From positions 248,001 to 312,000 of the forward strand of contig NZ_WSSC01000004.1 in NCBI RefSeq assembly GCF_009792895.1: a DNA stretch of 64,000 nucleotides, written 5' to 3'. Each line of letters begins with the position of its first letter. Position 1 is the first letter of the stretch. Positions 38,519-47,335 of this stretch are shown piece by piece. This stretch comes from Pigmentibacter ruber (lineage in GTDB: Bacteria > Bdellovibrionota_B > Oligoflexia > Silvanigrellales > Silvanigrellaceae). A program made the position numbers and the translations under genes. The notes beneath the pieces are model-generated. The model was given only the letters and a program-made list of their open reading frames with translations. It did no database searches and was not told where the DNA came from.

Positions 38519-39010
38519 TTACCCTTCAAGTATTTTTTTTATTTCAAGGATTACATCTTGTACTTTTGTTCCAGGAGTAAAAATGGCCTTTACACCCACT
38601 GATATTAAAAAAGGAATATCTTCGGCTGGGATTACACCTCCTCCAAAAACTGGAATGTCACCCCCTCCCTTTTCTTTTAAAGCTTCTATTAATTTAGGAA
38701 ATAGGGTTTTATGGGCACCGGAAAGTAAAGATAAACCAACAATATCAACATCTTCTTGTATAGCCGTTTGTGCTACATCTTCTGTTGATTGGCGGACACC
38801 CGTATAGATAACTTCCATACCTGAGTCGCGGAGAGCTTTAGCAATGTATTTTGCACCTCTGTCATGTCCATCTAATCCACATTTTGCAATTAAAACTCGA
38901 GGAATTTTTGAAAACGAAACACCTCCAAGGATATGGGAGCCTCCACCCACTTCATCACTAGAATAACGGATAGGTGAAAGATTATTCAAAGAATAATAGG
39001 GCTTTATCAT
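38519..39010 (-). CDS. Cobalamin-binding (small) subunit of methylmalonyl-CoA mutase
   Basis: 163 residues. The B12-binding motif [14 protein letters not shown] (DxHxxG) is present, then GLSLLSGAH (SxL) and the glycine-rich VFGGGVIP. This matches the C-terminal domain of methylmalonyl-CoA mutase made as a separate protein. A ~35-residue N-terminal tail is extra. The catalytic TIM-barrel subunit is not in the window. First gene of the long minus-strand run. Confidence 0.9.
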   Translation of the reverse strand: MIKPYYSLNNLSPIRYSSDEVGGGSHILGGVSFSKIPRVLIAKCGLDGHDRGAKYIAKALRDSGMEVIYTGVRQSTEDVAQTAIQEDVDIVGLSLLSGAHKTLFPKLIEALKEKGGGDIPVFGGGVIPAEDIPFLISVGVKAIFTPGTKVQDVILEIKKILEG

Positions 39011-39050
39011 AGATTAAAATCCTGTATATGAAGAGCTCGATAGCAGATTA

Positions 39051-39136
39051 CAAAGCGTTAGTGTATTTATTACGTATGATTTTGCAAGAATTTACAAAGA
39101 TACTTGCAATACGAATAAATAAGAGCTAATGCTTTG
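39051..39136. repeat. Long imperfect inverted repeat between the mutase-subunit gene and udk
   Basis: Left arm 39051-39088 and right arm 39103-39136 match as reverse complements through CAAAGC-TTAG, TATTTATT, CGTAT and TGCAAG blocks with small gaps. The loop is 14 bases. It lies in the divergent promoter region between two operons, so it may act as an operator or a structured leader for one or both. Confidence 0.55.
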
Positions 39137-39172
39137 CTGTTTTGAAAAGAATTACTATCAGGATGTCAAAAT

Positions 39173-39883
39173 ATGTGGCAGAAACATGCTTATAAATTAC
39201 ACTCGCTTGAGTATAAAGTACGAGAAGCAAAGGGAAAAAATAACATATTTGCTCGTCAATGGAATCAGCCTTATGTCATTGGCGTTTGTGGTGGTTCTGG
39301 CAGTGGAAAAACCACATTCTGTAAACAACTTGTTAAGTATTTGGGCAATGACAATGTTTTGCATATAAGCCAAGATGCTTATTACAAAGATTTAAGTCAT
39401 CTGCCTTTTGAACAAAGAGCTGAAGTTAATTTTGATCATCCAGATATTATTGAGTTTCCTTTGCTTGCTGCGCACTTAGATGATCTCATGCTAGGAAAAG
39501 AAGTTAATTTACCTTTGTATGATTTTGCTAAACATAGCAGATTACTTGGAAATCAATACGCTTCTCCAAAACCTATTGTTGTTTTAGAGGGCGTTCTTTT
39601 ATTTTCTGATTCAGATATCGAAAAAAGAATAAACCATAAGGTTTTTATCGATGCTTCAGAAAAAGTAAGATTTGAACGCAGACTCAAACGTGATGTGCGT
39701 GAAAGAGGAAGAACTCCTGAATCTGTTTATAAACAATTCAATCATTCTGTTAGCCCTATGCATAATATTTATGTTGAACCAGGAAAAACAAAAGCAGATC
39801 AAGTTGTTTCTGGTGAGCAATCTTTTGATAGTGTAATAGTTGACCTATCTCTAAAAATCATGAAAGAACTCTTTGCTAATTAA
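39173..39883 (+). CDS. udk: Uridine kinase
   Basis: 236 residues, P-loop kinase with GVCGGSGSGKTTFCKQL, SQDAYYKDLSHL, NFDHPDIIEF, LEGVLLF and the LID-like RRLKRDVRERGRTPESV. It phosphorylates uridine and cytidine in pyrimidine salvage. An N-terminal extension of ~30 residues precedes the usual start of the family; AGGA lies about 9 bases before the ATG at 39173. Confidence 0.9.
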   Translation: MWQKHAYKLHSLEYKVREAKGKNNIFARQWNQPYVIGVCGGSGSGKTTFCKQLVKYLGNDNVLHISQDAYYKDLSHLPFEQRAEVNFDHPDIIEFPLLAAHLDDLMLGKEVNLPLYDFAKHSRLLGNQYASPKPIVVLEGVLLFSDSDIEKRINHKVFIDASEKVRFERRLKRDVRERGRTPESVYKQFNHSVSPMHNIYVEPGKTKADQVVSGEQSFDSVIVDLSLKIMKELFAN

Positions 39884-39954
39884 ATTTTCTCTCTAAATTC
39901 CCTTTATTCTTTTTAACAAGTTGAATCGAAATTAAAATCAATTAAATACCCATT

Positions 39955-39978
39955 AAAAAAGCAGACAGTTTTGTCTGC
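39955..39978 (-). terminator. Intrinsic terminator reading on the minus strand
   Basis: A perfect 7-base-pair stem GCAGACA/TGTCTGC with a 4-base loop (39961-39978). On the minus strand it is followed by six T residues (39955-39960). No annotated minus-strand gene ends here, so it may close a small transcript starting within 39980-40160. Confidence 0.55.
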
Positions 39979-40164
39979 AAAGATACTTTTACAGTTAAGT
40001 TTTCTTGATATGTAATTAACTACCATTTATTAGACACAGTAACTTGATAAGAAGGTCTCATTTAATAAGACTCTTTTTATTCATATTTTATATTTCGTTT
40101 CTTAAGATCATTTGTTATAATAATTTATAAACAAAATTGACATCTATTATTAAGGAGAAAATAA

Positions 40165-40404
40165 GTGGAATACTTATTGAGTAAGATATATTCTGATCCA
40201 ATATATTCAATTAAAAGTTTAACGACTTTTCAACTAAATTACTTTCTTGATTACTTTAAATTTGAATGTCGTGACGAATATTATCCAACCAGTCAAGAAT
40301 GTGCTGATGAAGATAAAGAAATAGCTTATTTAATTTATAAAAATATTAAAACAGAGATTAAGAAACGAGTTAAACTTGGCATTCCCTATAGACAACTACA
40401 CTAA
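40165..40404 (+). CDS. Small hypothetical protein
   Basis: 79 residues, starting at GTG with AGGAG 7 bases ahead (40153-40157). Acidic N-terminal half rich in Tyr, with two Cys (FECRDEYYPTSQECADED), and a basic C-terminal helix (KNIKTEIKKRVKLG). No family recognised. Cytosolic by composition. Confidence 0.6.
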   Translation: MEYLLSKIYSDPIYSIKSLTTFQLNYFLDYFKFECRDEYYPTSQECADEDKEIAYLIYKNIKTEIKKRVKLGIPYRQLH

Positions 40405-40628
40405 AATATTTCTTTCTAAAAATTATCTAAAAAAAAATAAATTAACATTCAATTTATAATTTTTATTGTAAAATTTTTTGCAAACAGCACCAGAGACTTC
40501 AAAAGTCAATATTGCCTTTTTTTAAAACATTTAAGTAATTTATTTTTTTATAAAAAATTATAAATCTAATGACTTTTTTTCCATTTATGATATTAAATAA
40601 TTAGTTATTTTATCTGTTTCTTGAATAT

Positions 40629-40653
40629 TTAACTTATACATTATGTAAGTTAA
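40629..40653. promoter_or_regulatory. Operator-like inverted repeat upstream of a solute-binding protein gene
   Basis: Perfect 8-base arms TTAACTTA (40629-40636) and TAAGTTAA (40646-40653) around a 9-base centre, 38 bases upstream of the start codon at 40691. Arm length and spacing suit a dimeric regulator. The regulator is unknown. Confidence 0.45.
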
Positions 40654-40690
40654 AAAGAAACCTTATTAGCTACAAGGAAGTATCTAAATT

Positions 40691-42301
40691 ATGAAAAAAA
40701 TGACAAAATATTTTGTTATTCCAAGTTTACTAGGAATTGTAACAACAACAATTTGGTTTTTAAAACCTAAATCTGGCTTTGCAGAAAATTCGATTGATAA
40801 ATCAATTTTAACTATCAACATGGCAGACGTAGCAAGTATACCATGGGATAATGATGTTTCCGGGGTCCACACAGTAGAAACTTTCTCAGCTGCGGTTCAT
40901 GGCAGCCTTGTTGATGTTGCTTTTTTAGGTAGCACAAATAACACAAATCAAAATATCTTATTTGAAAACACCCAATGCGAAGATACTAAGTGCATCGCTA
41001 AATTAAAAAAAGGCGTATATTTTCATAATGGGAGAGAAGTTAATGCATATGATGTGGAATTTTCTTTTACAAGACCATTGATTTACCTTGAAGGAAGCAA
41101 TTTTGCTCAAACTATTCTTGATGATATTGTTGGAGTTAATGATGCTAAAAAAGAGAATATTGTATATGAAAAAATAGATAATATTAATTATCCTTCGAAA
41201 GGTATATTAGGTTTAAAAGTAATCGATAAATATAATATTCAATTTGAACTAAAAAGATATAATAAAAGATTTTTTGAAAGAATATCTGACGGAAGATTGC
41301 CCATCGTTCCCATTGAAGAGTTTAATGAAACCTTTACTAATTGGAAACTTTATCCAGTAGGTTTTGGAAAATATAAAGTCACTAAAGCAGACTTTAAAAA
41401 ACATGAATATTTTCTTCAAAAAGCATCTGCAGAAGAAAAAATTCCAAGCTATATAAAACTCATTTTTGGGAACGAAAATGGAGGTGATATAAAAATGCTT
41501 TTGGGAGGTCCTGAAAGAGGAGTTTCTGAAAATGAACATGTCATCATATTTTCAAATATATATTCAAATGCTGGATTTTTATATAACTTTCAAACGCCAC
41601 TAGGAAGAAATGAAAACTTCAGAAAAGCTATTTCTTTAGCTTTAGATAGATACAAAATCGCTGAACATTCAACATTTCGAGAAATGCAAGCTGAAGATCA
41701 AATGCTTCCAAATAGTGGTTGGCAAAAGGAATATAGAGCTGATTTCCCAATACAAAAGCAAAACATTGCTGAAGCAAAAAAATTATTAAAAAAAGTTCCT
41801 GCTCATCTTTGGAAAAATAAAGTATTTGAAGTTCCAACATATTGGGAAGATGCAAAAGAAATATATTCTTTACCTTACATCTCCGAAATCCAAAGACAAT
41901 TAAAAGAAGTTGGAATTAATGTTATATTCTTAAATACTGATATGAATTATGATAAATTTAAGAAAGATGATAAAAACGTTCTTTTCTTTACAGGTTTCGG
42001 ATTTGCAAATCGTGACCCAAATAGAAATTTTAGACATTTTTTAAAAGGTTCTTATTTCACATATGAACAGCCAAATGATCCTCAATTAAAAACACTTTAT
42101 GAAATAGCATCTAGGGAAGTAAATACAAATCCTGATCATACAAAAAAATTAAGTACTTATTTTCATAGTAAAAATTATATGACCATTATATTAAATCAAA
42201 GAATGTCTTTATCTTATGATAATAGAAAAATTATTAGCTTTGGTAATCAACATAATGGTATTCGATTAGCTCTATGGCAAATTAAAGTCAAAGAGGAATA
42301 A
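40691..42301 (+). CDS. Family-5 extracellular solute-binding protein (peptide/oligopeptide type)
   Basis: 536 residues with a Sec signal peptide (ending near SGFAEN). The family-5 fold is shown by LKKGVYFHNGREVNAYDVEFSFTR (position of L..GV.FHdG..ltA.DV.fS), ISDGRLPIVP, FRKAISLALDR and LPNSGWQKEYR. Such proteins bind peptides, nickel, haem or other ligands in the periplasm for ABC importers or for chemosensing. No permease or ATPase gene is nearby. A paralogue follows, then a sensor kinase gene. Confidence 0.88.
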   Translation: MKKMTKYFVIPSLLGIVTTTIWFLKPKSGFAENSIDKSILTINMADVASIPWDNDVSGVHTVETFSAAVHGSLVDVAFLGSTNNTNQNILFENTQCEDTKCIAKLKKGVYFHNGREVNAYDVEFSFTRPLIYLEGSNFAQTILDDIVGVNDAKKENIVYEKIDNINYPSKGILGLKVIDKYNIQFELKRYNKRFFERISDGRLPIVPIEEFNETFTNWKLYPVGFGKYKVTKADFKKHEYFLQKASAEEKIPSYIKLIFGNENGGDIKMLLGGPERGVSENEHVIIFSNIYSNAGFLYNFQTPLGRNENFRKAISLALDRYKIAEHSTFREMQAEDQMLPNSGWQKEYRADFPIQKQNIAEAKKLLKKVPAHLWKNKVFEVPTYWEDAKEIYSLPYISEIQRQLKEVGINVIFLNTDMNYDKFKKDDKNVLFFTGFGFANRDPNRNFRHFLKGSYFTYEQPNDPQLKTLYEIASREVNTNPDHTKKLSTYFHSKNYMTIILNQRMSLSYDNRKIISFGNQHNGIRLALWQIKVKEE

Positions 42302-42530
42302 GATACTCTCTTTAATTACTTCTTCCTGTAACAAAGAAGAATATTTCTCTAAAAAAGTTAAAACTCAGACATTAAAATTACATATTTTTTAGATATTTTT
42401 TGAATAAAATTATTTTTTTAGATATTTCCCTGCGTGACATAACTAAACAAATGCATTAGATATGCTTCGTACTAAGGTTATGACGAGATCATCAATCTTC
42501 TTTCACCATAATATTACAAAAGAAACTCAT

Positions 42531-44150
42531 ATGCCTAGCGACAAAAATAAATTATCAGTAATTTTTATATTTCTTATTCTAATTGCAATAATTTTAGCTA
42601 TTAATAAAAAATTAAAAAGCCAGATTTATGAAGATTCGGGTGTCTATCCTGACGATCAGACAATTACTATAAATTTATCAGATCAACCGCAAATTCCATG
42701 GAAACAAGTTGATACTTCAACATATGTTGTTGAGTCTTTCTCAGCAGCTGTCCATGGTAATTTAGTTTCGTTTAATGGAACTTTTAATGAATCAACTGAT
42801 AGCAATTCACTTCTAGAAAAGTTTTTTTGTGATGGGAAAATTTGCTATGCTAACTTAAAAAAGGGTATCTATTTTCATAATGAAAGAGAAGTTACAGCTT
42901 ATGATATTGAATTTTCTTTCATTAGACAATTACTGACATTTAGTAATGATAACTTTGCAAAAACAATTTTAGATGATCTTGTAGGAATAGACAATTTAAA
43001 AAAAGAAAATATAAAAAAAATAATAGTAGATGAATATTTAAATTATCCAAGTGGTCTTATCTCTGGAATTAAAGTTAAAGATAAATATAATATTATTTTT
43101 AACTTAAAAAATGAAAATAGTCATTTTTTCCAAAAAGTATCAACCGGTTATTTACCAATCGTACCTGTAGAAGAATTTGATGAAACGTATTTAAACTGGA
43201 AACATTATCCTATAGGGTTTGGTAAATATAAAGTAGTCAAAATTGATTTACATAATTATGTATTTGTTGTTGAAAGAGTTAGTGATAAAGAGGATATACC
43301 AAAATTTATCAGATTTATTTTTGATCAAAGAGATATAGGCGATATTAAAGGGTATATAGGATTAAATAAACAAAATCCTAATTTTGATGGACATATTATT
43401 TTTCCAGATATTTATTCCAGTGCAGGTTTTTTATTTAACTTTAAAACAGAATTAGGGGCTAATAAAAATTTTAGAAAAGCTATTTCTTTAGCTTTAGATA
43501 GACAACGTATCTCAAAATCATCTCCGTATGGAGAATTTGTTGCAGATGATCAATTACTTCCTGCATCTGGCTGGCAAAAAAATTATAGAGCAGAAATTCC
43601 TGTGCAAAAAAGAAATATTGAAAAAGCTAAAAGTTTGTTGAGCACAATTCCTGAAAATCTTTGGAAAGATAAAGTATTTAATGTGCATACTTTTTGGCCA
43701 ACAAGTAGAGATTTAAACCAAGAACCTTACATTCATGAGATAAAAGAACAACTAAAAGAAATTGGAATTCAAATTAATTTTATAAATACAGATATGAATT
43801 ATACCAAATTTAAAAAAGATGATAAAAACGTTTTATGGTGGAGCGGATTTGATACATCTAAAACAGATCCAAACTCAAATTTTGCATTTTTTAAAAAAGG
43901 ATCATTTTTTGATAATATCTATCCTGACGATCCTTACTTGGATAAGCTATTTGATGATGCCACAAAAAACTTGAGTAAAAGCCCTATTTTTACCAGACAA
44001 TTGAGTCAGTACTTTACTGAAAATCAAATTATGGTAGTAGTCTTTCAAGTTAGAATTTCTTTTTTATATAGGAAAAAAAGAATTTCATCATTTGGAAATC
44101 AATATAATCCTATTAAGGTTTTAGTTTGGGAATTGAAATTAAACAAATAA
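42531..44150 (+). CDS. Membrane-anchored family-5 solute-binding protein, paralogue of the preceding one
   Basis: About 539 residues from the ATG at 42531. Other in-frame starts are 42462 and 42480, and none has a good ribosome-binding site. It shares long blocks with the preceding protein (LKKGIYFHNEREVTAYDIEFSF, FRKAISLALDR, SGWQK.YRAE). The N-terminus is a hydrophobic segment (SVIFIFLILIAIILAI) followed directly by KKLKSQ, with no obvious cleavage site, so it may stay tethered in the inner membrane. Its stop codon overlaps the start of the kinase gene by 25 bases, suggesting the two work as ligand sensor and kinase. Confidence 0.85.
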   Translation: MPSDKNKLSVIFIFLILIAIILAINKKLKSQIYEDSGVYPDDQTITINLSDQPQIPWKQVDTSTYVVESFSAAVHGNLVSFNGTFNESTDSNSLLEKFFCDGKICYANLKKGIYFHNEREVTAYDIEFSFIRQLLTFSNDNFAKTILDDLVGIDNLKKENIKKIIVDEYLNYPSGLISGIKVKDKYNIIFNLKNENSHFFQKVSTGYLPIVPVEEFDETYLNWKHYPIGFGKYKVVKIDLHNYVFVVERVSDKEDIPKFIRFIFDQRDIGDIKGYIGLNKQNPNFDGHIIFPDIYSSAGFLFNFKTELGANKNFRKAISLALDRQRISKSSPYGEFVADDQLLPASGWQKNYRAEIPVQKRNIEKAKSLLSTIPENLWKDKVFNVHTFWPTSRDLNQEPYIHEIKEQLKEIGIQINFINTDMNYTKFKKDDKNVLWWSGFDTSKTDPNSNFAFFKKGSFFDNIYPDDPYLDKLFDDATKNLSKSPIFTRQLSQYFTENQIMVVVFQVRISFLYRKKRISSFGNQYNPIKVLVWELKLNK

Positions 44151-45907
44151 AATTAAACTGCATGTGGAAAAAAAAACTAAAAAATATAAACAAAAAAATA
44201 TATGTTATTTATTGGATTATTATCTCTTTTATTATCTCTTTTATTTTAATGATTATAGATATAGCAGTAATTAATCACCAGCTAAAAGATTACTATTTAT
44301 CTACATTTGGTTATACAGAATATTTAATGCAAAATAATTACTCTTTGGAAGCATATAGAAGACTAATAGAAGTATCATCTTCTATTTATATTTATGAAAA
44401 AGTAGAAAAAAATAACTTTTTTGCTGCTGAAATTTGGGATTGTGTTAAATGTGAAGGAAATCGTTTTCCTATCTGGCAAACAAATGCTTCTTCTATTGCT
44501 GAGATTAAAACAAAAAACTCTTTATTTTTGAATAATTTATTCAAAAAACTAAACTCTATATTTATTTATAATGATTGGCTGATAATTGGAGTTTCGTTTC
44601 CTATTTATTCATATAAAATATCAAACGATAAAGTTTTTCAACAAAAAAAATATACTTTAAAATTTTATAAAAAAGCTCTTGATTATAAAGTATTTAAGGA
44701 TAGCACTTCTTTCTTTGAAGTTTTTACAATTTTAAATGTGTTAGTTTTTATGTTACTTTTATTTATAGTGATTTTACCTTTATCAATTTTAAAAAGAAAA
44801 GTTGCTGTAAATACAGCAAGGAAAATAGAATCAAGTACACTTGAAAATATTAAAAACATGATTGAACACGAGTTAGTTAATCAAGAAAATGTTTTAAAAT
44901 TTCCACTAGATTTAAAAGCTTCGATATCTGCAGCTTTACACCATAATAATGTTGCACAAATAATACTCAGAAAAGTACGAATTGAAAATATTAATCCATT
45001 AGAAGTATTAGATGAAGTTTGGAAAAACATTGGCAATACAAGTATTTTTTTAACTTGTAATATTAACATAAAAAACAAAGCAAGATTTGATCGAAGTAAA
45101 TTATTTTTAGCATTTAACACAATATTAAAAAATGCTGTTCATTCTTCTGTTCAAGCTAAAAATATTGAAGTGACAATAGTTCAAAAATGGTATCATAAAT
45201 TCAAAAAAACAATTTTAATAGATATTTCAAATGATGGACTACCAATACCTAAAGAGTTGAGAACAAAAATTTTAAATGGTTTTACAAATAAAACTGATGG
45301 ACATGGAATTGCTCTCAAAAATTTAAAAGAAATATTGAAAAAAAATGGAAGTTATTTGAAATTACTTTCAACATCTAAGACATGTTTTTCTTTTGAAATA
45401 AAGTCTTCAGAAGACAAAATGACTATTCAAAAGAAAATTTTATTAAAAAATGAAACTATTGAAGAAAATGTTAGAAATAAATTTGAAGAACAGATAGAAA
45501 AACCTTTAGTTATATTAATTGAAGACAATGAACTAATTTGGCATGGCTGGAAATTAAAAATGACGGATGCTCACGTTTTATTTTTTCGAAACCCTGATGA
45601 ATTTTTCTGTCATATTGATGAAGAAAGAATGAATGGTAATTGTTTTTTATCAAAAGTTGATGCAATAATTAGTGATTTTGATTTTGGAAATGGGGTAAAT
45701 TTTATCAACTCTAATTTAGTTGGAGGAATAGAAAAGGAAGAAGAAAAATTTAATGGAAAAATAATATTGTGCACAGGATTTAATGAAAAAATACAAAAAG
45801 GAATTCCAGGATTTATGAAAGTAAAAATAGATTTATTTTTTCAAAAAAGACCTATGTCATATTTTGAAATAAATGAAATGATTGAAGCAAAGAAATCTTC
45901 TTATTAA
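44126..45907 (+). CDS. Membrane hybrid sensor kinase with C-terminal receiver domain
   Basis: 593 residues if read from TTG at 44126 (AAGG 7 bases ahead at 44115-44118), or 12 residues shorter from ATG 44162. Two membrane segments (residues ~25-52 and ~200-222) flank a ~145-residue periplasmic sensor region containing a CVKCEG pair. A GHKL ATPase domain follows, with the N-box in FNTILKNAVHSS, ISNDGLPIP and GHGIALKNLKEIL. The last ~135 residues form a receiver-like domain with EDNE, the phosphoacceptor candidate IISDFDFG, CTG and FQKRP. The phosphoacceptor His region is not typical (a candidate His is in MIEHELVNQ). It overlaps the solute-binding gene and converges on the next gene with a 1-base gap. 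Confidence 0.75.
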   Translation: MGIEIKQIKLNCMWKKKLKNINKKIYVIYWIIISFIISFILMIIDIAVINHQLKDYYLSTFGYTEYLMQNNYSLEAYRRLIEVSSSIYIYEKVEKNNFFAAEIWDCVKCEGNRFPIWQTNASSIAEIKTKNSLFLNNLFKKLNSIFIYNDWLIIGVSFPIYSYKISNDKVFQQKKYTLKFYKKALDYKVFKDSTSFFEVFTILNVLVFMLLLFIVILPLSILKRKVAVNTARKIESSTLENIKNMIEHELVNQENVLKFPLDLKASISAALHHNNVAQIILRKVRIENINPLEVLDEVWKNIGNTSIFLTCNINIKNKARFDRSKLFLAFNTILKNAVHSSVQAKNIEVTIVQKWYHKFKKTILIDISNDGLPIPKELRTKILNGFTNKTDGHGIALKNLKEILKKNGSYLKLLSTSKTCFSFEIKSSEDKMTIQKKILLKNETIEENVRNKFEEQIEKPLVILIEDNELIWHGWKLKMTDAHVLFFRNPDEFFCHIDEERMNGNCFLSKVDAIISDFDFGNGVNFINSNLVGGIEKEEEKFNGKIILCTGFNEKIQKGIPGFMKVKIDLFFQKRPMSYFEINEMIEAKKSSY

Positions 45908-45908
45908 A

Positions 45909-46454
45909 TTAAAAATTGTCTATTAAATTTCTTATTCTATTCAAATTATCATCAACAAAACATTTTTTATAAATCATCTGTCTTGCAATAATCGAAAAGT
46001 CATGAACTGATATCTTCATTTTCCTAATAAGAACTAGCAATCTTACTAGTTCTCTTCTTGCTTCAATGGATAATTCTTTATCAATTAATTGAATTTCTTT
46101 TAAAAATACAGATATATTAGGATCATCATTAAAATCAGAATGCTGAACATTAAAAAAAGTACAAATAATTTCTGGGTAACTTTTATTAAAAAATTCTCCC
46201 ATTTTCTTTACAACTTTATAATCATCCAAAATTTTAATTGGATTTTCATATATTCTATGTAGAGTTTTCAAGCTTATTTCCAAAAAATTAGCCATTTCCT
46301 CCCTTGCTTCCAAGGGAAAAGATAAAAAATAGTCAACTTGAGTGCTATCTTCTTTTAATGGCTTAATCTTAAGCTGAGAATTACAATTTGCTGAAATAAT
46401 TAGTAACATTTTATTCATTTTATGAATAATATTATCGGCTATAGTAGTTTCCAT
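45909..46454 (-). CDS. Hypothetical cytosolic protein
   Basis: 181 residues, mostly helical, with no signal peptide or membrane segment. Contains EEMANFLEISLKTLHRIYENP, which could be a helix-turn-helix-like stretch, and a basic/hydrophobic C-terminus. No family recognised. It ends 1 base from the end of the sensor-kinase gene on the opposite strand. Confidence 0.55.
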   Translation of the reverse strand: METTIADNIIHKMNKMLLIISANCNSQLKIKPLKEDSTQVDYFLSFPLEAREEMANFLEISLKTLHRIYENPIKILDDYKVVKKMGEFFNKSYPEIICTFFNVQHSDFNDDPNISVFLKEIQLIDKELSIEARRELVRLLVLIRKMKISVHDFSIIARQMIYKKCFVDDNLNRIRNLIDNF

Positions 46455-46475
46455 TTTATAACAATTTCAAAATCT

Positions 46476-46826
46476 CTATTTACTAGATATAGGCAAATTT
46501 GCAGGAGTATTTTCACAAGTTCCTTCTTCAATAACATCTATTATAATGTCTTGAGAATCGAATAAAAAAGACCTTTTGCAAAGAAAATTCATACGTAAAT
46601 CCTTATTTTCAGAAGTTCTATCGGCTGAAAATAATTGGCGATAGGAAATGATATCATTCTTCCCTACTTTTTCTTTTGAATCTGGAGTTCCATATTTTGG
46701 ATGTTTTAAAACTTCTGCAATATTTCTACCAATCCATGGTTTCAATGAAACTTTATCCGATTGTCTTTTATCGATACTTTCACAAGAAACAAGTAGAAAA
46801 GGTACTAAAAATAAAATTTTTTTCAT
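46476..46826 (-). CDS. Small lipoprotein
   Basis: 116 residues from the ATG at 46826, which has AAGGA 7 bases upstream. A longer frame from 46874 would hide the signal peptide. Lipobox FLLVSC (Cys ~14). The mature part has LKPWIGRNIAEVLKHPKYGTPDSKEKV, like short SmpA/OmlA-type assembly lipoproteins in its beginning, and two C-terminal Cys. Family not certain. Confidence 0.65.
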   Translation of the reverse strand: MKKILFLVPFLLVSCESIDKRQSDKVSLKPWIGRNIAEVLKHPKYGTPDSKEKVGKNDIISYRQLFSADRTSENKDLRMNFLCKRSFLFDSQDIIIDVIEEGTCENTPANLPISSK

Positions 46827-46867
46827 TGTTGAAATCCTTCTTATAAACAAATATTCTAATAAAATTA

Positions 46868-47335
46868 TTACCAACGCTCATCAACCTTTTTTTGCCCTAA
46901 AAATATCTCAGCTACTCGCTTTTTTGTTGCTTTTGATACTTCTAAAGGAAGAGCTGTTACAGAAAACCATTTTGCTTCTGCAATTTCTTTATTACTCTCA
47001 AATTCTTCTATTTGGAATTCTTTTATAAGATATAATGTTACAATATCATCTACTCCTAAATAATAATTCAAATAACAATCTATAATTTCAGGTGAATTTA
47101 AAGGAGTTACAGCTACCTCTTCTTTTATCTCACGAATAATTGCTTGTCTTGGAGACTCTCCTTTATCAACACCGCCTCCAGGAAAATGCCAGCCCGAAGT
47201 ATAAGTGTGTTTTACTAGTAAAACTTCATTCTTTTTATTTAAAATAATTGCTCTTACCCCATGAGTTGTAATTCCAACACATTTCTGATAGAGCTTAAAG
47301 AACTTTAATAAAATAAAGTAAATAGATAGTTTCAA
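46868..47335 (-). CDS. Nudix hydrolase
   Basis: 155 residues. Nudix box GGVDKGESPRQAIIREIKEEV (G-x5-E-x7-REhxEE), with the final box residues AV instead of xGh. N-terminal ITTHGVRAIILNKKNEVLLVKHTY and GWHFPGGG are typical of NTP/nucleotide-sugar pyrophosphohydrolases. The substrate is not predictable. Its start overlaps the MFS gene stop by 4 bases, so the two are cotranscribed. Confidence 0.88.
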   Translation of the reverse strand: MKLSIYFILLKFFKLYQKCVGITTHGVRAIILNKKNEVLLVKHTYTSGWHFPGGGVDKGESPRQAIIREIKEEVAVTPLNSPEIIDCYLNYYLGVDDIVTLYLIKEFQIEEFESNKEIAEAKWFSVTALPLEVSKATKKRVAEIFLGQKKVDERW

